Source: Barnesiella sp.
GTDB taxonomy: Bacteria > Bacteroidota > Bacteroidia > Bacteroidales > Muribaculaceae
Assembly: GCA_014800945.1 (NCBI GenBank)
Contig: JAAVFD010000006.1
Location: 25,508 to 89,507 of the forward strand
DNA length: 64,000 bases
Direction of reading: 5' to 3'
Made by a program: the position numbers and the translations under genes. A model generated the notes under the pieces. It saw only the letters and a program-made list of their open reading frames with translations, was not told the origin of the DNA and ran no database searches. Positions 38,395 through 48,346 of this stretch are shown here, piece after piece; position 1 is the stretch's first letter, and every line of letters starts with the position of its first letter.

Positions 38395-39266
38395 ACAAGG
38401 TTGCAGCAGAGATAATAGCGGGACTGATTCCAAATAAAATGGCGCGAAACCGATGGAGGGGAATTCTGCGCTATGGAGTTATCAATGCTTTTCGCCTTAA
38501 AAGGGAATTAAAAAAGGATAAAAGTGAGCCGGAATACTACCTTGCCGTATGCGCCATAGCCAAGAATGAGGGTCCATATTTCAAGGAGTGGATTGACTGG
38601 CATTTGCGCGTGGGTGTGGAAAAATTCTACATTTATGACAACGGCAGCGATGACAATACGGCTGAGGTTCTGAAGCCTTATATTGAGAAGGGAATTGTTG
38701 ATTATGTCAGTTTTCCGGGATACAGAATGCAGCTCGCGGCTTACGATGACTGCCTCGCCAGGCACAGGTATGACGCAAGGTGGATTGCATTTATCGACCT
38801 CGATGAGTTCATAGTTCCGGTAGCCGACAGCAGTGTGCCGGAATTTCTGAAAAAACATGAGGAAGCACCGGCTGTGGAAATCAACTGGCTAATATACGGC
38901 AGCGGTGGCGCGGTTGAAAAAAGCGACCTTCCTGTGATGGAGCGTTTCAGGCACCACTCAAAAGGCGACCACAAACTTAACAGGCACGTAAAGAGTATTG
39001 TTAATCCCCGCAGGGTATATTCAATGATCGGGTGCCATGAGGTTGCGAGAATCAATGGTAAAGCTGTTGATTCTCATGGTAATAAAATCAGAAAAGGTTT
39101 TAGAAACCGTGAGCCTCAGCAGGATGTGATAAAAATTAACCACTATGCGGTGCGCTCCCGCGAGGAATTTTTGGAAAAGCAGAACCGAGGGAGGGCGAGC
39201 GGCACTCAGCGTACTGTTCCGGACGAATATTTCTACAAGTATGACCTCAATGATGAGGTTGATTGA
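38391..39266 (+). CDS. GT92-like glycosyltransferase
   Basis: CAIAKNEGPYFKEWIDWHLRVGVEKFYIYDNGSDD, WIAFIDLDEFI. Confidence 0.8.
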   Translation: MNKVAAEIIAGLIPNKMARNRWRGILRYGVINAFRLKRELKKDKSEPEYYLAVCAIAKNEGPYFKEWIDWHLRVGVEKFYIYDNGSDDNTAEVLKPYIEKGIVDYVSFPGYRMQLAAYDDCLARHRYDARWIAFIDLDEFIVPVADSSVPEFLKKHEEAPAVEINWLIYGSGGAVEKSDLPVMERFRHHSKGDHKLNRHVKSIVNPRRVYSMIGCHEVARINGKAVDSHGNKIRKGFRNREPQQDVIKINHYAVRSREEFLEKQNRGRASGTQRTVPDEYFYKYDLNDEVD

Positions 39267-40214
39267 TTATTTTTCAAACTGAGACTTTTCGGGGAATCGT
39301 TCCTGAAGAAATTTTGCGGCTCTGTGCCGGTCTTCATCATGGGCATATTCCGAATCATTCATGCAGAAGAGTAGCGGATTATATGCCGCTAATTTAGGAT
39401 AATGCTTCGGGTTCTGGATATGTACCCTCAGTGACTCTTTCTGAGAGACATAGCGAGGGTGACATCTGCCTTCAGCCATTGCTGTGTAGATGTATATGCT
39501 GCGCTGAATGTCTGAATCGTTGCGTTCGTGATGGCTATATGTTGCTTCTAATTCATTTTTGAAAATTTCGGCAGTTTTAAGACATTCACTTTTCAGATAC
39601 GCATCAATATTGTGATGGGTTTTGGCACTGTAATATTTACCGAATCTTTTCTCAACCATCAATGCTGCGTTCTGCACTTTTTTGTTGAAGTTGCTGAGCG
39701 ACTTATGAAGGATATTTGTTTTAACCCACAATTGAAGTTTACGAAGCGGGCGACGGTTTACACGGACATAGGGCAATCCATCCGGAGCAAAAAAATCATC
39801 GGGAGTTACCGGTCTGTTGAAAAACATATCATCGTTTGCATACAGAAAGTGCTCGGAAAGTCCGGGAATATGAGAAATGAAATGCTCTATTACTCCTGAA
39901 TTGAAACAAGGCAACGCTTCTTCGGGCAGTATTTCAGTATGGTCAACAATTTGAATTTTCGGGTTAGTGGTGTCTAACCATCCGGGCACCTGATTATCTG
40001 TGACTATAAAAATACGGTTTATCCAAGGAGCATAAAGGTCAACAGACCTGAGGCTATATTTGAGCTCATCATTGTCGGCATACCTGCCTTCGCAGTTAAC
40101 AGCATATTTTTCTTTGGTGTTTCCAATAACCCGGTTGCGTTTCTCTCGCCACACAGGATCATTGCCGTTCACCCAAAGATAAACCAAGTCAATCGGGAAA
40201 GTGCTGTTCATCAT
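39267..40214 (-). CDS. Stealth-family phosphotransferase/glycosyltransferase
   Basis: PIDLVYLWVNGNDPVWREKRN...FLYANDDMFF. Confidence 0.8.
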   Translation of the reverse strand: MMNSTFPIDLVYLWVNGNDPVWREKRNRVIGNTKEKYAVNCEGRYADNDELKYSLRSVDLYAPWINRIFIVTDNQVPGWLDTTNPKIQIVDHTEILPEEALPCFNSGVIEHFISHIPGLSEHFLYANDDMFFNRPVTPDDFFAPDGLPYVRVNRRPLRKLQLWVKTNILHKSLSNFNKKVQNAALMVEKRFGKYYSAKTHHNIDAYLKSECLKTAEIFKNELEATYSHHERNDSDIQRSIYIYTAMAEGRCHPRYVSQKESLRVHIQNPKHYPKLAAYNPLLFCMNDSEYAHDEDRHRAAKFLQERFPEKSQFEK

Positions 40215-40254
40215 ACGTTTTTACAAAGTATATAAAAATATGTGGTATAAACAG

Positions 40255-40596
40255 TTAATCGGTTTCTAATAAATTATTAACATCCTCTTTAAGAGCAGGT
40301 AGAGAGTTGATAACAATTCCCCAGATAATATCATGACTTAAACTGTCGTAACCGTGAATCAGGTAATTACGTGTAGAAACAATCTTTTTAGCAGAGGATA
40401 TTGATATGTCTGGGTCAATTTTTAGAATCCTATTTGTAGCTTCTCCTATAATAGAAAGATTCATCTGTATAGCTCTGCGCAGGCATGTGTTTGACATATA
40501 GTAATCAAATCGACGTTGACCCGGTTGAAAGAATGAATTAATTTCATCAATCATATTGATAATATCAAGCAAATATTTTTTTAAGTTTCGCTCCAT
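40255..40596 (-). CDS. HEPN (HepT-like, DUF86) ribonuclease toxin
   Basis: RNYLIHGY matches RX4HXY; overlaps MNT gene. Confidence 0.85.
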   Translation of the reverse strand: MERNLKKYLLDIINMIDEINSFFQPGQRRFDYYMSNTCLRRAIQMNLSIIGEATNRILKIDPDISISSAKKIVSTRNYLIHGYDSLSHDIIWGIVINSLPALKEDVNNLLETD

Positions 40597-40892
40597 ACCA
40601 ATTGTTTCTTTTCATCAACCTCTTCCTTGAAATATTGGTTTGTGATAGAAGAATAAACTGTTAAATCAACCTTACGGCCAAAAAGAGCTTCGAGTTCGTC
40701 AATGAAGTCAAAGAAATTATCTGCCATTTCAAGGAGCGCTATTTTTGTTTTGTCAAACACAACCAATAGGTCCACGTCACTCCTATCATTGAATCGTGGG
40801 GTGAGTATGGATCCGAATACCCATAGTTTAGCAACCTTGTACTTTTTGCACAAAGCGATTATTCTGTCCATATTCATCTCAATCAGCTTCAT
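40581..40892 (-). CDS. MNT nucleotidyltransferase antitoxin
   Basis: VFGSILTPRFNDRSDVDLLVVF (GSX10DXD). Confidence 0.85.
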   Translation of the reverse strand: MKLIEMNMDRIIALCKKYKVAKLWVFGSILTPRFNDRSDVDLLVVFDKTKIALLEMADNFFDFIDELEALFGRKVDLTVYSSITNQYFKEEVDEKKQLVWSET

Positions 40893-40950
40893 TTTGCAAA
40901 TATAATTAATAACAATAAATTATCAGTCAATCGGGAAAGTCTGTAGCTGA

Positions 40951-41742
40951 TTATTTTTCATTATAAAGTCGTTCTTTTATATCCGGAAAGTCATTGATGA
41001 TTTTATGAAAAGCATCCGAGTTACGGTTTGAGCCGGATTTGAAGTTTACATATTTCAAAGAGAGTGATTTAGGCTTGCCGAGTCCTTTCGGTTTGTTCTT
41101 GCCGAATGGCACCGGCATCAGTTTAGTTCCGTTAGCAGTGGCAGCTGCCCAGAACCATATATCATCGGCTGTGGGTGCATACTTAGTGAATAGTTTCTCG
41201 TCAATCATCTCAGCCTTAAGCGAATGAGGCGGATAGAGCACTCCTCCCACTCCGGTCTGTAGAATGTCATATCCGGGATAGAAACGCTTGAAGAGGAAGT
41301 TGTACCAGCGAAATTTGTGCCAGTTTCGGTATGGTCTGTCAGGCTCAATTCTTTTAGCTCTGTTGGCGAGTATGTATTCCGGGAATTGATTGTGTAATTC
41401 AAGCATATCCCTGACAAGGTGAGGGGAGTATGCCACATCATCGTCAACGGTAATAATCACAGCATCCGGAAAGTCAGCGAGGGCAGGAACAAGCTTGCGG
41501 TATGACCTGATTTCACGGGGATAATCGCGGATTTCAAATATTGAATTATTATGCGCCAGCTCAGTGAGTTTCTGAGGAATTCCTTCATTGCCGAACTGCT
41601 CGAATGTGAGATACAGCACAACTTTGTCCGGCAGCACTGAGCCTGCGAGCAATGATTTTACAGCTTTGTAAGCATAATCAATCGCAGCCGGGAAAGATGT
41701 CAGCGATACAATGACCTGTTGCTGATTGTCCTGTTTAGCCAT
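40951..41742 (-). CDS. Glycosyltransferase
   Basis: VIVSLTSFPAAID..., VIITVDDDVAYSP, APTADDIWFW. Confidence 0.7.
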   Translation of the reverse strand: MAKQDNQQQVIVSLTSFPAAIDYAYKAVKSLLAGSVLPDKVVLYLTFEQFGNEGIPQKLTELAHNNSIFEIRDYPREIRSYRKLVPALADFPDAVIITVDDDVAYSPHLVRDMLELHNQFPEYILANRAKRIEPDRPYRNWHKFRWYNFLFKRFYPGYDILQTGVGGVLYPPHSLKAEMIDEKLFTKYAPTADDIWFWAAATANGTKLMPVPFGKNKPKGLGKPKSLSLKYVNFKSGSNRNSDAFHKIINDFPDIKERLYNEK

Positions 41743-41785
41743 ATCTATTAGATGAAATTCAGATTACTAATCATGGTGAACAGAA

Positions 41786-41826
41786 CAAAGGTAAGTAAAA
41801 AAACTGTGTTTTTTTACTTACCTTTG
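41786..41826. promoter_or_regulatory. Perfect 19-bp inverted repeat (3-nt spacer) carrying divergent TACCTTTG boxes
   Basis: caaaggtaagtaaaaaaac-tgt-gtttttttacttacctttg between divergent genes. Confidence 0.6.
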
Positions 41827-41843
41827 CAGAAAACGAATCAATA

Positions 41844-42836
41844 ATGAAGCAACACAACTGTTTGGAGCAGGCTCGCAGATTTCTCAAAAATGTGTTTGTA
41901 CGCAACTATCAGTGGAAGCGCATTGTGCGGAAACACCTCATGCAGTACTATAGCGTTGATGCTGCAAAATCGACAAGCGGTGACAGGATAGTAGTGTGTA
42001 TGGCAGATGGCAGAAGGCTTCATGGCGGACTTGCAGACCGCCTTCGCAGCTATGTTTCGTACTACGGGTTTTGCAAGGAACATGGATTGCGATTTGCCAT
42101 AAACTTCACCTCTCCTTTCCGGCTGGAAGACTATCTTGTGCCAAACAGATATGACTGGACTCTAAAACCGGGGGAACTCACATATAATTCGTCTCAGGCT
42201 CAGCCACTATTTTTTAAGTCGTCCGGTGTATTGACGGCTATGGAGAGAAAATATCAGCTAAATCTTATCAACAAATATCTTCTTGATAATAATCATATTC
42301 AACATCATTTATACTCAAATTTCAGTTTCGGCGAAGATAGGTTCGAGGAGTATTTCAACGAACTATTCAAGCCGAGTGAACGAATAGCCGCAATAGTAGA
42401 TAAGTGTAAATCGGATCTTGGTGACGGTTATATATCCATCTCCACCCGCTTCCTTGAGCTGTTAGGTGATTTCAAAGAGCCGAAGAACAAGATAGTGCTC
42501 TCGGCAAATGAGCAGGAAGGGCTGATAGAGGAGTGCCGCGGTATAGTTGAGCGCCTCCATTCGGAAAACCCGGAAGTGAAGATTCTTCTAACCTCAGACA
42601 GCCAGCGCTTTCTTGACAGCTGCAAGAACCTCGAATACATTTATATTCCTGACGGTGAGATAGCTCACGTGGATATTAAGGGTGAGTGTGACCACACCAA
42701 GACAATTGTTGATTTTTTGCTTATAGCCGGTGCGAGCAGCGTTTATCAAATAAAATGTGGGGATATGTATGAGGGAAATTTCTCACTGCGTGCGGCTCAG
42801 GTCGGTGGTAAGAAGCATATTCTGCTTCAGGCTTAA
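41844..42836 (+). CDS. Putative fucosyltransferase-superfamily glycosyltransferase
   Basis: HGGLADRLRSYVSYYGFCKEHGL; YISISTRFLELLGDF; ILLTSDSQRF. Confidence 0.5.
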   Translation: MKQHNCLEQARRFLKNVFVRNYQWKRIVRKHLMQYYSVDAAKSTSGDRIVVCMADGRRLHGGLADRLRSYVSYYGFCKEHGLRFAINFTSPFRLEDYLVPNRYDWTLKPGELTYNSSQAQPLFFKSSGVLTAMERKYQLNLINKYLLDNNHIQHHLYSNFSFGEDRFEEYFNELFKPSERIAAIVDKCKSDLGDGYISISTRFLELLGDFKEPKNKIVLSANEQEGLIEECRGIVERLHSENPEVKILLTSDSQRFLDSCKNLEYIYIPDGEIAHVDIKGECDHTKTIVDFLLIAGASSVYQIKCGDMYEGNFSLRAAQVGGKKHILLQA

Positions 42837-43768
42837 AGGTGTGAGAGCTGTTCCTGTGCCTTGTCACCAAACATTTGGTTGAACTTCTCGCGTGTGCGTT
42901 TCCAGCGGCGGTGACTCCAAAGCCAGTACTGAGGAGCTTCTATGATGTTCTGTTCAAGCAGACGGAAATATTCCTTAGTCGGATCAAAAATAGGATCGTC
43001 CTGAATTGTTTCAGTGATTGGGATGAGTTTCAGGTGGTAGTATCCACGCTTGGGGCGAGACATGTGACCGTAAAAAACATCAGCATCAAGTATTCTTGAA
43101 ATACGTTCCGGTCCGGTGAAAACCGGGGTGTCATGGTTCAGAAAATCCACAAATAAGTGAATATTAAGACTCGGAACCTGATCGGCGATGTATCCCACAA
43201 CTGTCGGTATGCCCTTCCGCTTGTATTTCATGAGAACCTTGAAAATGTCGCGCTGCGGCACATTCTCGGCATGGAATCTTGTGCGCAATTTGTCGAAAAA
43301 CTTATCAGAACCGGCATTTCTGAGCGGATGATATACCTGAACGGGCACGCCATAGCCTGCAAGGAAAACGGGTAATGAGCTAATCCATTCCCAGTTGCAA
43401 TAGTGTCCGAGCATCACCGAGCAGTTTCGCCCGTTTTTCATGGAGTTATCAATTAATTCTATGCCTTCAACCGTAAGATGCTTGCGGATATATCCGGATG
43501 ACATGAAATAGAGTTTTATTGTCTCAACAAAGTAATCGCACAAAAACCGGTAGAACTTACGGGCAATGGATTTTAATTCCTTCTCACTCTTTTCCGGAAA
43601 AGATGACGAAAGGTTTGACATCACTATTCTGACACGGTATCTGACAATATATCGTGCGGTAAAGGCGAGAGCATCAGAAATTATATATAGCACACGGAGT
43701 GGGAGCAGCGAAAGGGTTCCGCAAACTATATTGAGTGCCCGGTAGGTTATTTTTTCGCTTAATTTCAT
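42833..43768 (-). CDS. LpxL/HtrB-like lipid A acyltransferase
   Basis: MLGHYCNWEW, YWLWSHRRWKRTRE. Confidence 0.85.
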   Translation of the reverse strand: MKLSEKITYRALNIVCGTLSLLPLRVLYIISDALAFTARYIVRYRVRIVMSNLSSSFPEKSEKELKSIARKFYRFLCDYFVETIKLYFMSSGYIRKHLTVEGIELIDNSMKNGRNCSVMLGHYCNWEWISSLPVFLAGYGVPVQVYHPLRNAGSDKFFDKLRTRFHAENVPQRDIFKVLMKYKRKGIPTVVGYIADQVPSLNIHLFVDFLNHDTPVFTGPERISRILDADVFYGHMSRPKRGYYHLKLIPITETIQDDPIFDPTKEYFRLLEQNIIEAPQYWLWSHRRWKRTREKFNQMFGDKAQEQLSHL

Positions 43769-43848
43769 GCCGGTAAAAATGTAAAAGAAACAGCGGAGCC
43801 TGCGGCGTAAAAGTGCCTCAAACTCCGCTGTAAAAGTATGGTATCCGA

Positions 43849-45114
43849 TTATTCCTCGTATTTCTTCACAATCACAGTGGCGTTGTGACCGCCGAAGCCA
43901 AATGCGTTGCTGAGCGCAGCTCTGACATCGCGTTTCTGAGCTTTATTGAAAGTGAAGTTGAGCGAATAGTCGATATTCTCATCTTCATCTCCCTCCTCAT
44001 GGTTGATGGTGGGAGGTATGATTCCTTCTTCAACAGCTTTAATGCTGAAAAGAGCCTCCATAGCACCGGTAGCACCGAGAAGGTGTCCGGTCATTGATTT
44101 GGTAGAGCTGATGTTGAGCTTGTAAGCCGCGTCACCGAAAAGTTCAACGATAGCTTTGATTTCGCTTACGTCTCCAACCGGGGTTGAAGTGCCGTGAACA
44201 TTGATGTAGTCAATGTCGGCGGGCTTCATACCGGCATCGTCAAGAGCAGCCTGCATTGAGAGCTTTGCTCCGAGTCCGTCGGGGTGTGTTGCGGTTAGAT
44301 GGTAAGCGTCAGCGCTCATGCCTCCGCCTGCAATTTCAGCATAAATTTTAGCACCTCTTGCTTTAGCGTGCTCAAGTTCTTCAAGAATGAGCACCGCGCT
44401 ACCTTCTCCCATAACGAATCCGTCGCGGCTCTTGCTGAAGGGTCTTGAAGCGGTTTCGGGGCTGTCGTTTCTTGTAGATAGTGCATGCATAGAGTTGAAG
44501 CCACCCACACCGGCGGGGAATATAGCAGCTTCAGCACCACCGGTGATGAATGCGTCAGCTTTTCCGAGACGGATAAGGTTGAATGCGTCAATAATAGCAT
44601 TGTTTGAAGAAGCGCAAGCGGAAACCACTCCGTAGTTGGGACCGTGGTAGCCATATTCCATAGAAATGTGACCGCTTGCAATGTCGGCGATCATCTTAGG
44701 AATGAAGAAGGGGTTGTATTTGGGGCCGTTTGCCTCATTGAGGGCATAATAGCCGGCTTCCTCCTCAAAAGTGTGCAGACCTCCAATTCCGGCTGCAACA
44801 ATCACTCCCACTCTGTCGCGGTTGAGGTTGGGTGCCTCCTCGAGTTTGCTGTCTTCCACTGCCTGACGGGCAGCAACGAGTGCATACTGAGCGTAAAGGT
44901 CAAGCTGTCTTAATTTCTTGCGGTCAATGTGGTCAGCGGCATTGAAGCCCTTCACTTCGCAAGCGAACTGTGTCTTGAACTTTGAGGCGTCAAAATGTGT
45001 GATAGGTCCGGCTCCGCTTTTGCCTTCCACTGCAGCAGCCCAAGTAGCGGGCACATCATTGCCGAGCGGTGTTATAGCGCCGAGCCCGGTCACTACTACT
45101 CTCTTTAATTCCAT
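43849..45114 (-). CDS. fabF: 3-oxoacyl-[ACP] synthase II
   Basis: VVTGLGAITPLGND, VVSACASSNNAI, NVHGTSTPVGD, ALSNAFGFGGHNATV. Confidence 0.95.
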   Translation of the reverse strand: MELKRVVVTGLGAITPLGNDVPATWAAAVEGKSGAGPITHFDASKFKTQFACEVKGFNAADHIDRKKLRQLDLYAQYALVAARQAVEDSKLEEAPNLNRDRVGVIVAAGIGGLHTFEEEAGYYALNEANGPKYNPFFIPKMIADIASGHISMEYGYHGPNYGVVSACASSNNAIIDAFNLIRLGKADAFITGGAEAAIFPAGVGGFNSMHALSTRNDSPETASRPFSKSRDGFVMGEGSAVLILEELEHAKARGAKIYAEIAGGGMSADAYHLTATHPDGLGAKLSMQAALDDAGMKPADIDYINVHGTSTPVGDVSEIKAIVELFGDAAYKLNISSTKSMTGHLLGATGAMEALFSIKAVEEGIIPPTINHEEGDEDENIDYSLNFTFNKAQKRDVRAALSNAFGFGGHNATVIVKKYEE

Positions 45115-45215
45115 TCTATTGTGTAGGGTGAATAAAAATCGGTTGTTAATAATAAAAGGAAGCCGACATGCCGACTCTATTCAAGCCGGAATGCCGGTTT
45201 TTGAGGTATCGGAAA

Positions 45216-45455
45216 TTAGTTGTTTGCAGCTTCGATAAATGCGATAGCGTCAGCTACAGTAGCGATTTTCTGAGCTTCTTCGTCGGGAATTGTGATACCG
45301 AATTCCTTTTCAAACTCCATGATGAGCTCAACAGTGTCAAGGCTGTCAGCGCCAAGATCCTGAGTGAAGTTTGCAGTTTCAGTTACTTCGTTTTCATCTA
45401 CGCCGAGCTTGTCAACGATGATAGCTTTTACGCGATTTGCTGTTTCTTGTGACAT
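45216..45455 (-). CDS. acpP: Acyl carrier protein
   Basis: [26 protein letters not shown] at 45453-45455 (longer ORF start is artefactual). Confidence 0.95.
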   Translation of the reverse strand: MSQETANRVKAIIVDKLGVDENEVTETANFTQDLGADSLDTVELIMEFEKEFGITIPDEEAQKIATVADAIAFIEAANN

Positions 45456-45681
45456 TTTTTTGCTTTTTAAATTATTAAATTCAATTTTGCGGTGCAAAGT
45501 AAGTGATTTTCCTTTGATTTTGAAAACTTTTGACCCATAAAGATGTGCCCTGATAAGATTTTTTGTGATTTTGGAGATTATTTTAGGGTAACATTGAACA
45601 AAAAATCGCAAATAACTGTCATATATAATAAGGTGTATGGTCACCCACAGTTATAGATTAACCAATAAAAATAACTTTTAT

Positions 45682-46527
45682 ATGAAAACAAGCACATTAT
45701 TTAATGTAGCGATTGCTTCCGCTGCAGTACTTGCAATTGGTGCCGCCGGATGCTCAAGCACCTCTGAGTCCAAGAATGGCAATGGTGATAAAGGCATAAC
45801 CACAGTTCCGGTTCAGAGCGAATTGCTGAGTATCAGCAAGACTTACCCGGGATACAATGGTGAAGATTCCTGCTCGCTGACTCTTAATGCGGTTATTGAT
45901 TATCCCACAGTCATCGGCAGCAATGATATAGCTCCGCTTCAGGAGGCGATTAAAGACGTGGTATTTAATAATCAGACCGGTGCATCCATTGAGTCGCTGA
46001 TGGATAGCTTTGCCACCGAGGTGCAATCATACGACCTGAATATCAATCCTGAAGTTACCGGTACTCCGGCTAATCTTAGCGAGGTGTACGCCTACTATAC
46101 GGATGTTACACTCAGTCGCACGGAGCTTAACAGCAAGATGATAACCTATCAGCTTGTTGACAGCCGTTATCTCGGAGCGGCACATCCGATGACTTACAGC
46201 CGTGCATTTACTTACGCTTTTGAAGAAAAACAGATGCTCACACTTGAGAATATGTTTAAGCCTGATAAGATGGATGTAGTATTTTCAGCTGTAAATGTTA
46301 CTCTTGCCCAGCAGTATGGAGTGCAGGAGGGCGAGCTACAGTCTGCCGGTTTTTATCAGAACGCGGTGGGAGTGCCAAATCTTGTGAGTGTGCAGAATGA
46401 TATGATTGTATTCCATTACAATCCTTATGACATAGCTCCCCATTCTGCAGGCGCAATAGATGTTGCGGTGTCACCAATAATGGTTAAAGAGGCTCTTACT
46501 CCACTTGCCGAGAAGCTTCTCTTCTAA
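45682..46527 (+). CDS. DUF3298-like lipoprotein
   Basis: Lipobox AIGAAGCSS; LGAAHPMTYSRAFTYAFEEKQMLTLENMF. Confidence 0.65.
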   Translation: MKTSTLFNVAIASAAVLAIGAAGCSSTSESKNGNGDKGITTVPVQSELLSISKTYPGYNGEDSCSLTLNAVIDYPTVIGSNDIAPLQEAIKDVVFNNQTGASIESLMDSFATEVQSYDLNINPEVTGTPANLSEVYAYYTDVTLSRTELNSKMITYQLVDSRYLGAAHPMTYSRAFTYAFEEKQMLTLENMFKPDKMDVVFSAVNVTLAQQYGVQEGELQSAGFYQNAVGVPNLVSVQNDMIVFHYNPYDIAPHSAGAIDVAVSPIMVKEALTPLAEKLLF

Positions 46528-46610
46528 GCGCTGAAGCATTGTGTCGTAATAGACAATCGTAGGCTTTTGGAATCGAGCTTGTCCTCTAACCGATTTTAAT
46601 ACAAAAAAAT

Positions 46611-46650
46611 AGGCTGTATCGTCGTTTTTTGATACAGCCTATTTTTGTAT
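46611..46650. terminator. Terminator
   Basis: aggctgtatc gtcgttttttgatacagccta tttttg. Confidence 0.7.
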
Positions 46651-46660
46651 GTTCAGGTTC

Positions 46661-48196
46661 TTATGCCTGCTTGATGTCCCTTATGCCTTTTTCTATTCTT
46701 GAAATAGTGGCTTCCGGACCCATGAGTTCGGTGATGTCAAACATGTGAGGTCCCTTACATTCGCCAACAACTGTGAGGCGGAAGGCGTTCATGACATTGC
46801 CGAGATGATAGCCTTTTGAACTAATCCAGTCAAGGATAACTTTTTCAGCATCCGCACTCTTCCATGACGGGAGGGCTCGCAGCTGCTCTATAAGCTCCTG
46901 CATTATTGCAGGCATATCCTCGCTCCAGCGTTTTTTTACAGCTTTGGGATCGTAGCTTTCCGGCTCCTTGAAGAAGAATCCGGCATGATCCCAGAGTTCG
47001 CTCACAAAATTGATTCTGCCTTTTACCATGCCAACTGCCTTAGAGATATATTCTTCAGAGAAATCGTCCGGGTTAACTCCGTGAGCCTTAAGCACGGGGA
47101 TGAAAAGTTTGGCAAGTTCGGCATCAGGCTTTTCCTGAAGGTATTTGTGGTTGAACCATTTACCCTTTTCAAAGTCAAATTTGGCTCCGCTCTTAGAGCA
47201 GTGGTCAAATGAGAATCCGGCAATGAGCTCGTCCAGTGTCATGATTTCCTTGTCGTCTCCGGGGTTCCATCCGAGTAGTGCAAGGAAGTTGATTACTGCC
47301 TCGGGCAGGTAGCCGCTTTCGCGGTAACCGGCAGAAATGGCTCCGCTCTTCGGGTCGTGCCATTCAAGCGGGAAAACGGGGAATCCGAGTCGGTCACCGT
47401 CACGCTTGCTTAGTTTGCCTTTTCCGTCCGGTTTAAGAAGGAGCGGCAGGTGCACGAATGATGGTGCGGTGTCAGCCCAACCGAATGCTTCGTAAAGGAG
47501 TACATGCAGAGGAGCTGAGGGCAGCCACTCTTCACCGCGAATCACATGGGTCACCTCCATCAGGTGGTCATCAACAATGTTCGCGAGATGGTATGTCGGT
47601 AGCATATCAGCGCTCTTGTACAGCACTTTGTCGTCAAGCACCGATGAGTTTACGGTAACGATTCCTCTTATAAGGTCGTTTACCTGCACCTGTCTGTCCG
47701 GCTCAATCTTGAAGCGGACCACATAGGGGGTGCCGGCATCAAGCAGCTCTTTCGTCTTTTCTTCGCCGAGTGAGAGCGAGTTGCGCATAGACATTCTTGT
47801 AGAAGAGTCATACTGGAAGTTGGGTGTATTTGCGCGGGCCTGCTCCAGCTCTTCCGGGGTGTCAAACGCTATGTATGCTTTTCCGGCATCAAGAAGTTTC
47901 TTGACATATTCGGCATAAATTTCGCGGCGTTCGCTCTGGCGGTACGGTCCGTGAGGCCCACCTTCGCGCACACCTTCATCAAATTTGATGCCAAGCCATG
48001 ACAGTGCCTCGTTGATGTAGTCTTCTGCTCCGGGCACAAATCTTTGCGAGTCTGTGTCTTCAATGCGAAGAATCATGTCGCCGCCGTTCTGACGGGCGAA
48101 AAGGTAGTTGAAAAGGGCAGTGCGCACACCACCTATATGAAGTGGGCCGGTTGGGGACGGTGCAAATCTAACTCTAACTTTGCGGGGCTGTGTCAT
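46661..48196 (-). CDS. gltX: Glutamyl-tRNA synthetase
   Basis: [35 protein letters not shown]. Confidence 0.95.
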   Translation of the reverse strand: MTQPRKVRVRFAPSPTGPLHIGGVRTALFNYLFARQNGGDMILRIEDTDSQRFVPGAEDYINEALSWLGIKFDEGVREGGPHGPYRQSERREIYAEYVKKLLDAGKAYIAFDTPEELEQARANTPNFQYDSSTRMSMRNSLSLGEEKTKELLDAGTPYVVRFKIEPDRQVQVNDLIRGIVTVNSSVLDDKVLYKSADMLPTYHLANIVDDHLMEVTHVIRGEEWLPSAPLHVLLYEAFGWADTAPSFVHLPLLLKPDGKGKLSKRDGDRLGFPVFPLEWHDPKSGAISAGYRESGYLPEAVINFLALLGWNPGDDKEIMTLDELIAGFSFDHCSKSGAKFDFEKGKWFNHKYLQEKPDAELAKLFIPVLKAHGVNPDDFSEEYISKAVGMVKGRINFVSELWDHAGFFFKEPESYDPKAVKKRWSEDMPAIMQELIEQLRALPSWKSADAEKVILDWISSKGYHLGNVMNAFRLTVVGECKGPHMFDITELMGPEATISRIEKGIRDIKQA

Positions 48197-48280
48197 AGTT
48201 ACTGATTTTTTATTTATATGGTGCAAAATTACTGTTTTTTGCCGATAATATCAAATGGTGAAATATGGAATAGTTATGAC

Positions 48281-48333
48281 AAACCACAGAGGCTGCGTCA
48301 AAAAAATAGACACAGCCTCTGTGGTTTGTTTTT
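48281..48333 (-). terminator. Terminator of ROK kinase gene
   Basis: AAACCACAGAGGCTG...CAGCCTCTGTGGTTT. Confidence 0.7.
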
Positions 48334-48346
48334 ATTGTTTTGTGCC

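Noticed and set aside
45216-45644. 142-aa start for acyl carrier protein
   Set aside because: The upstream 63 residues are low-complexity leader; the canonical ACP start MSQETANRV is at 45455
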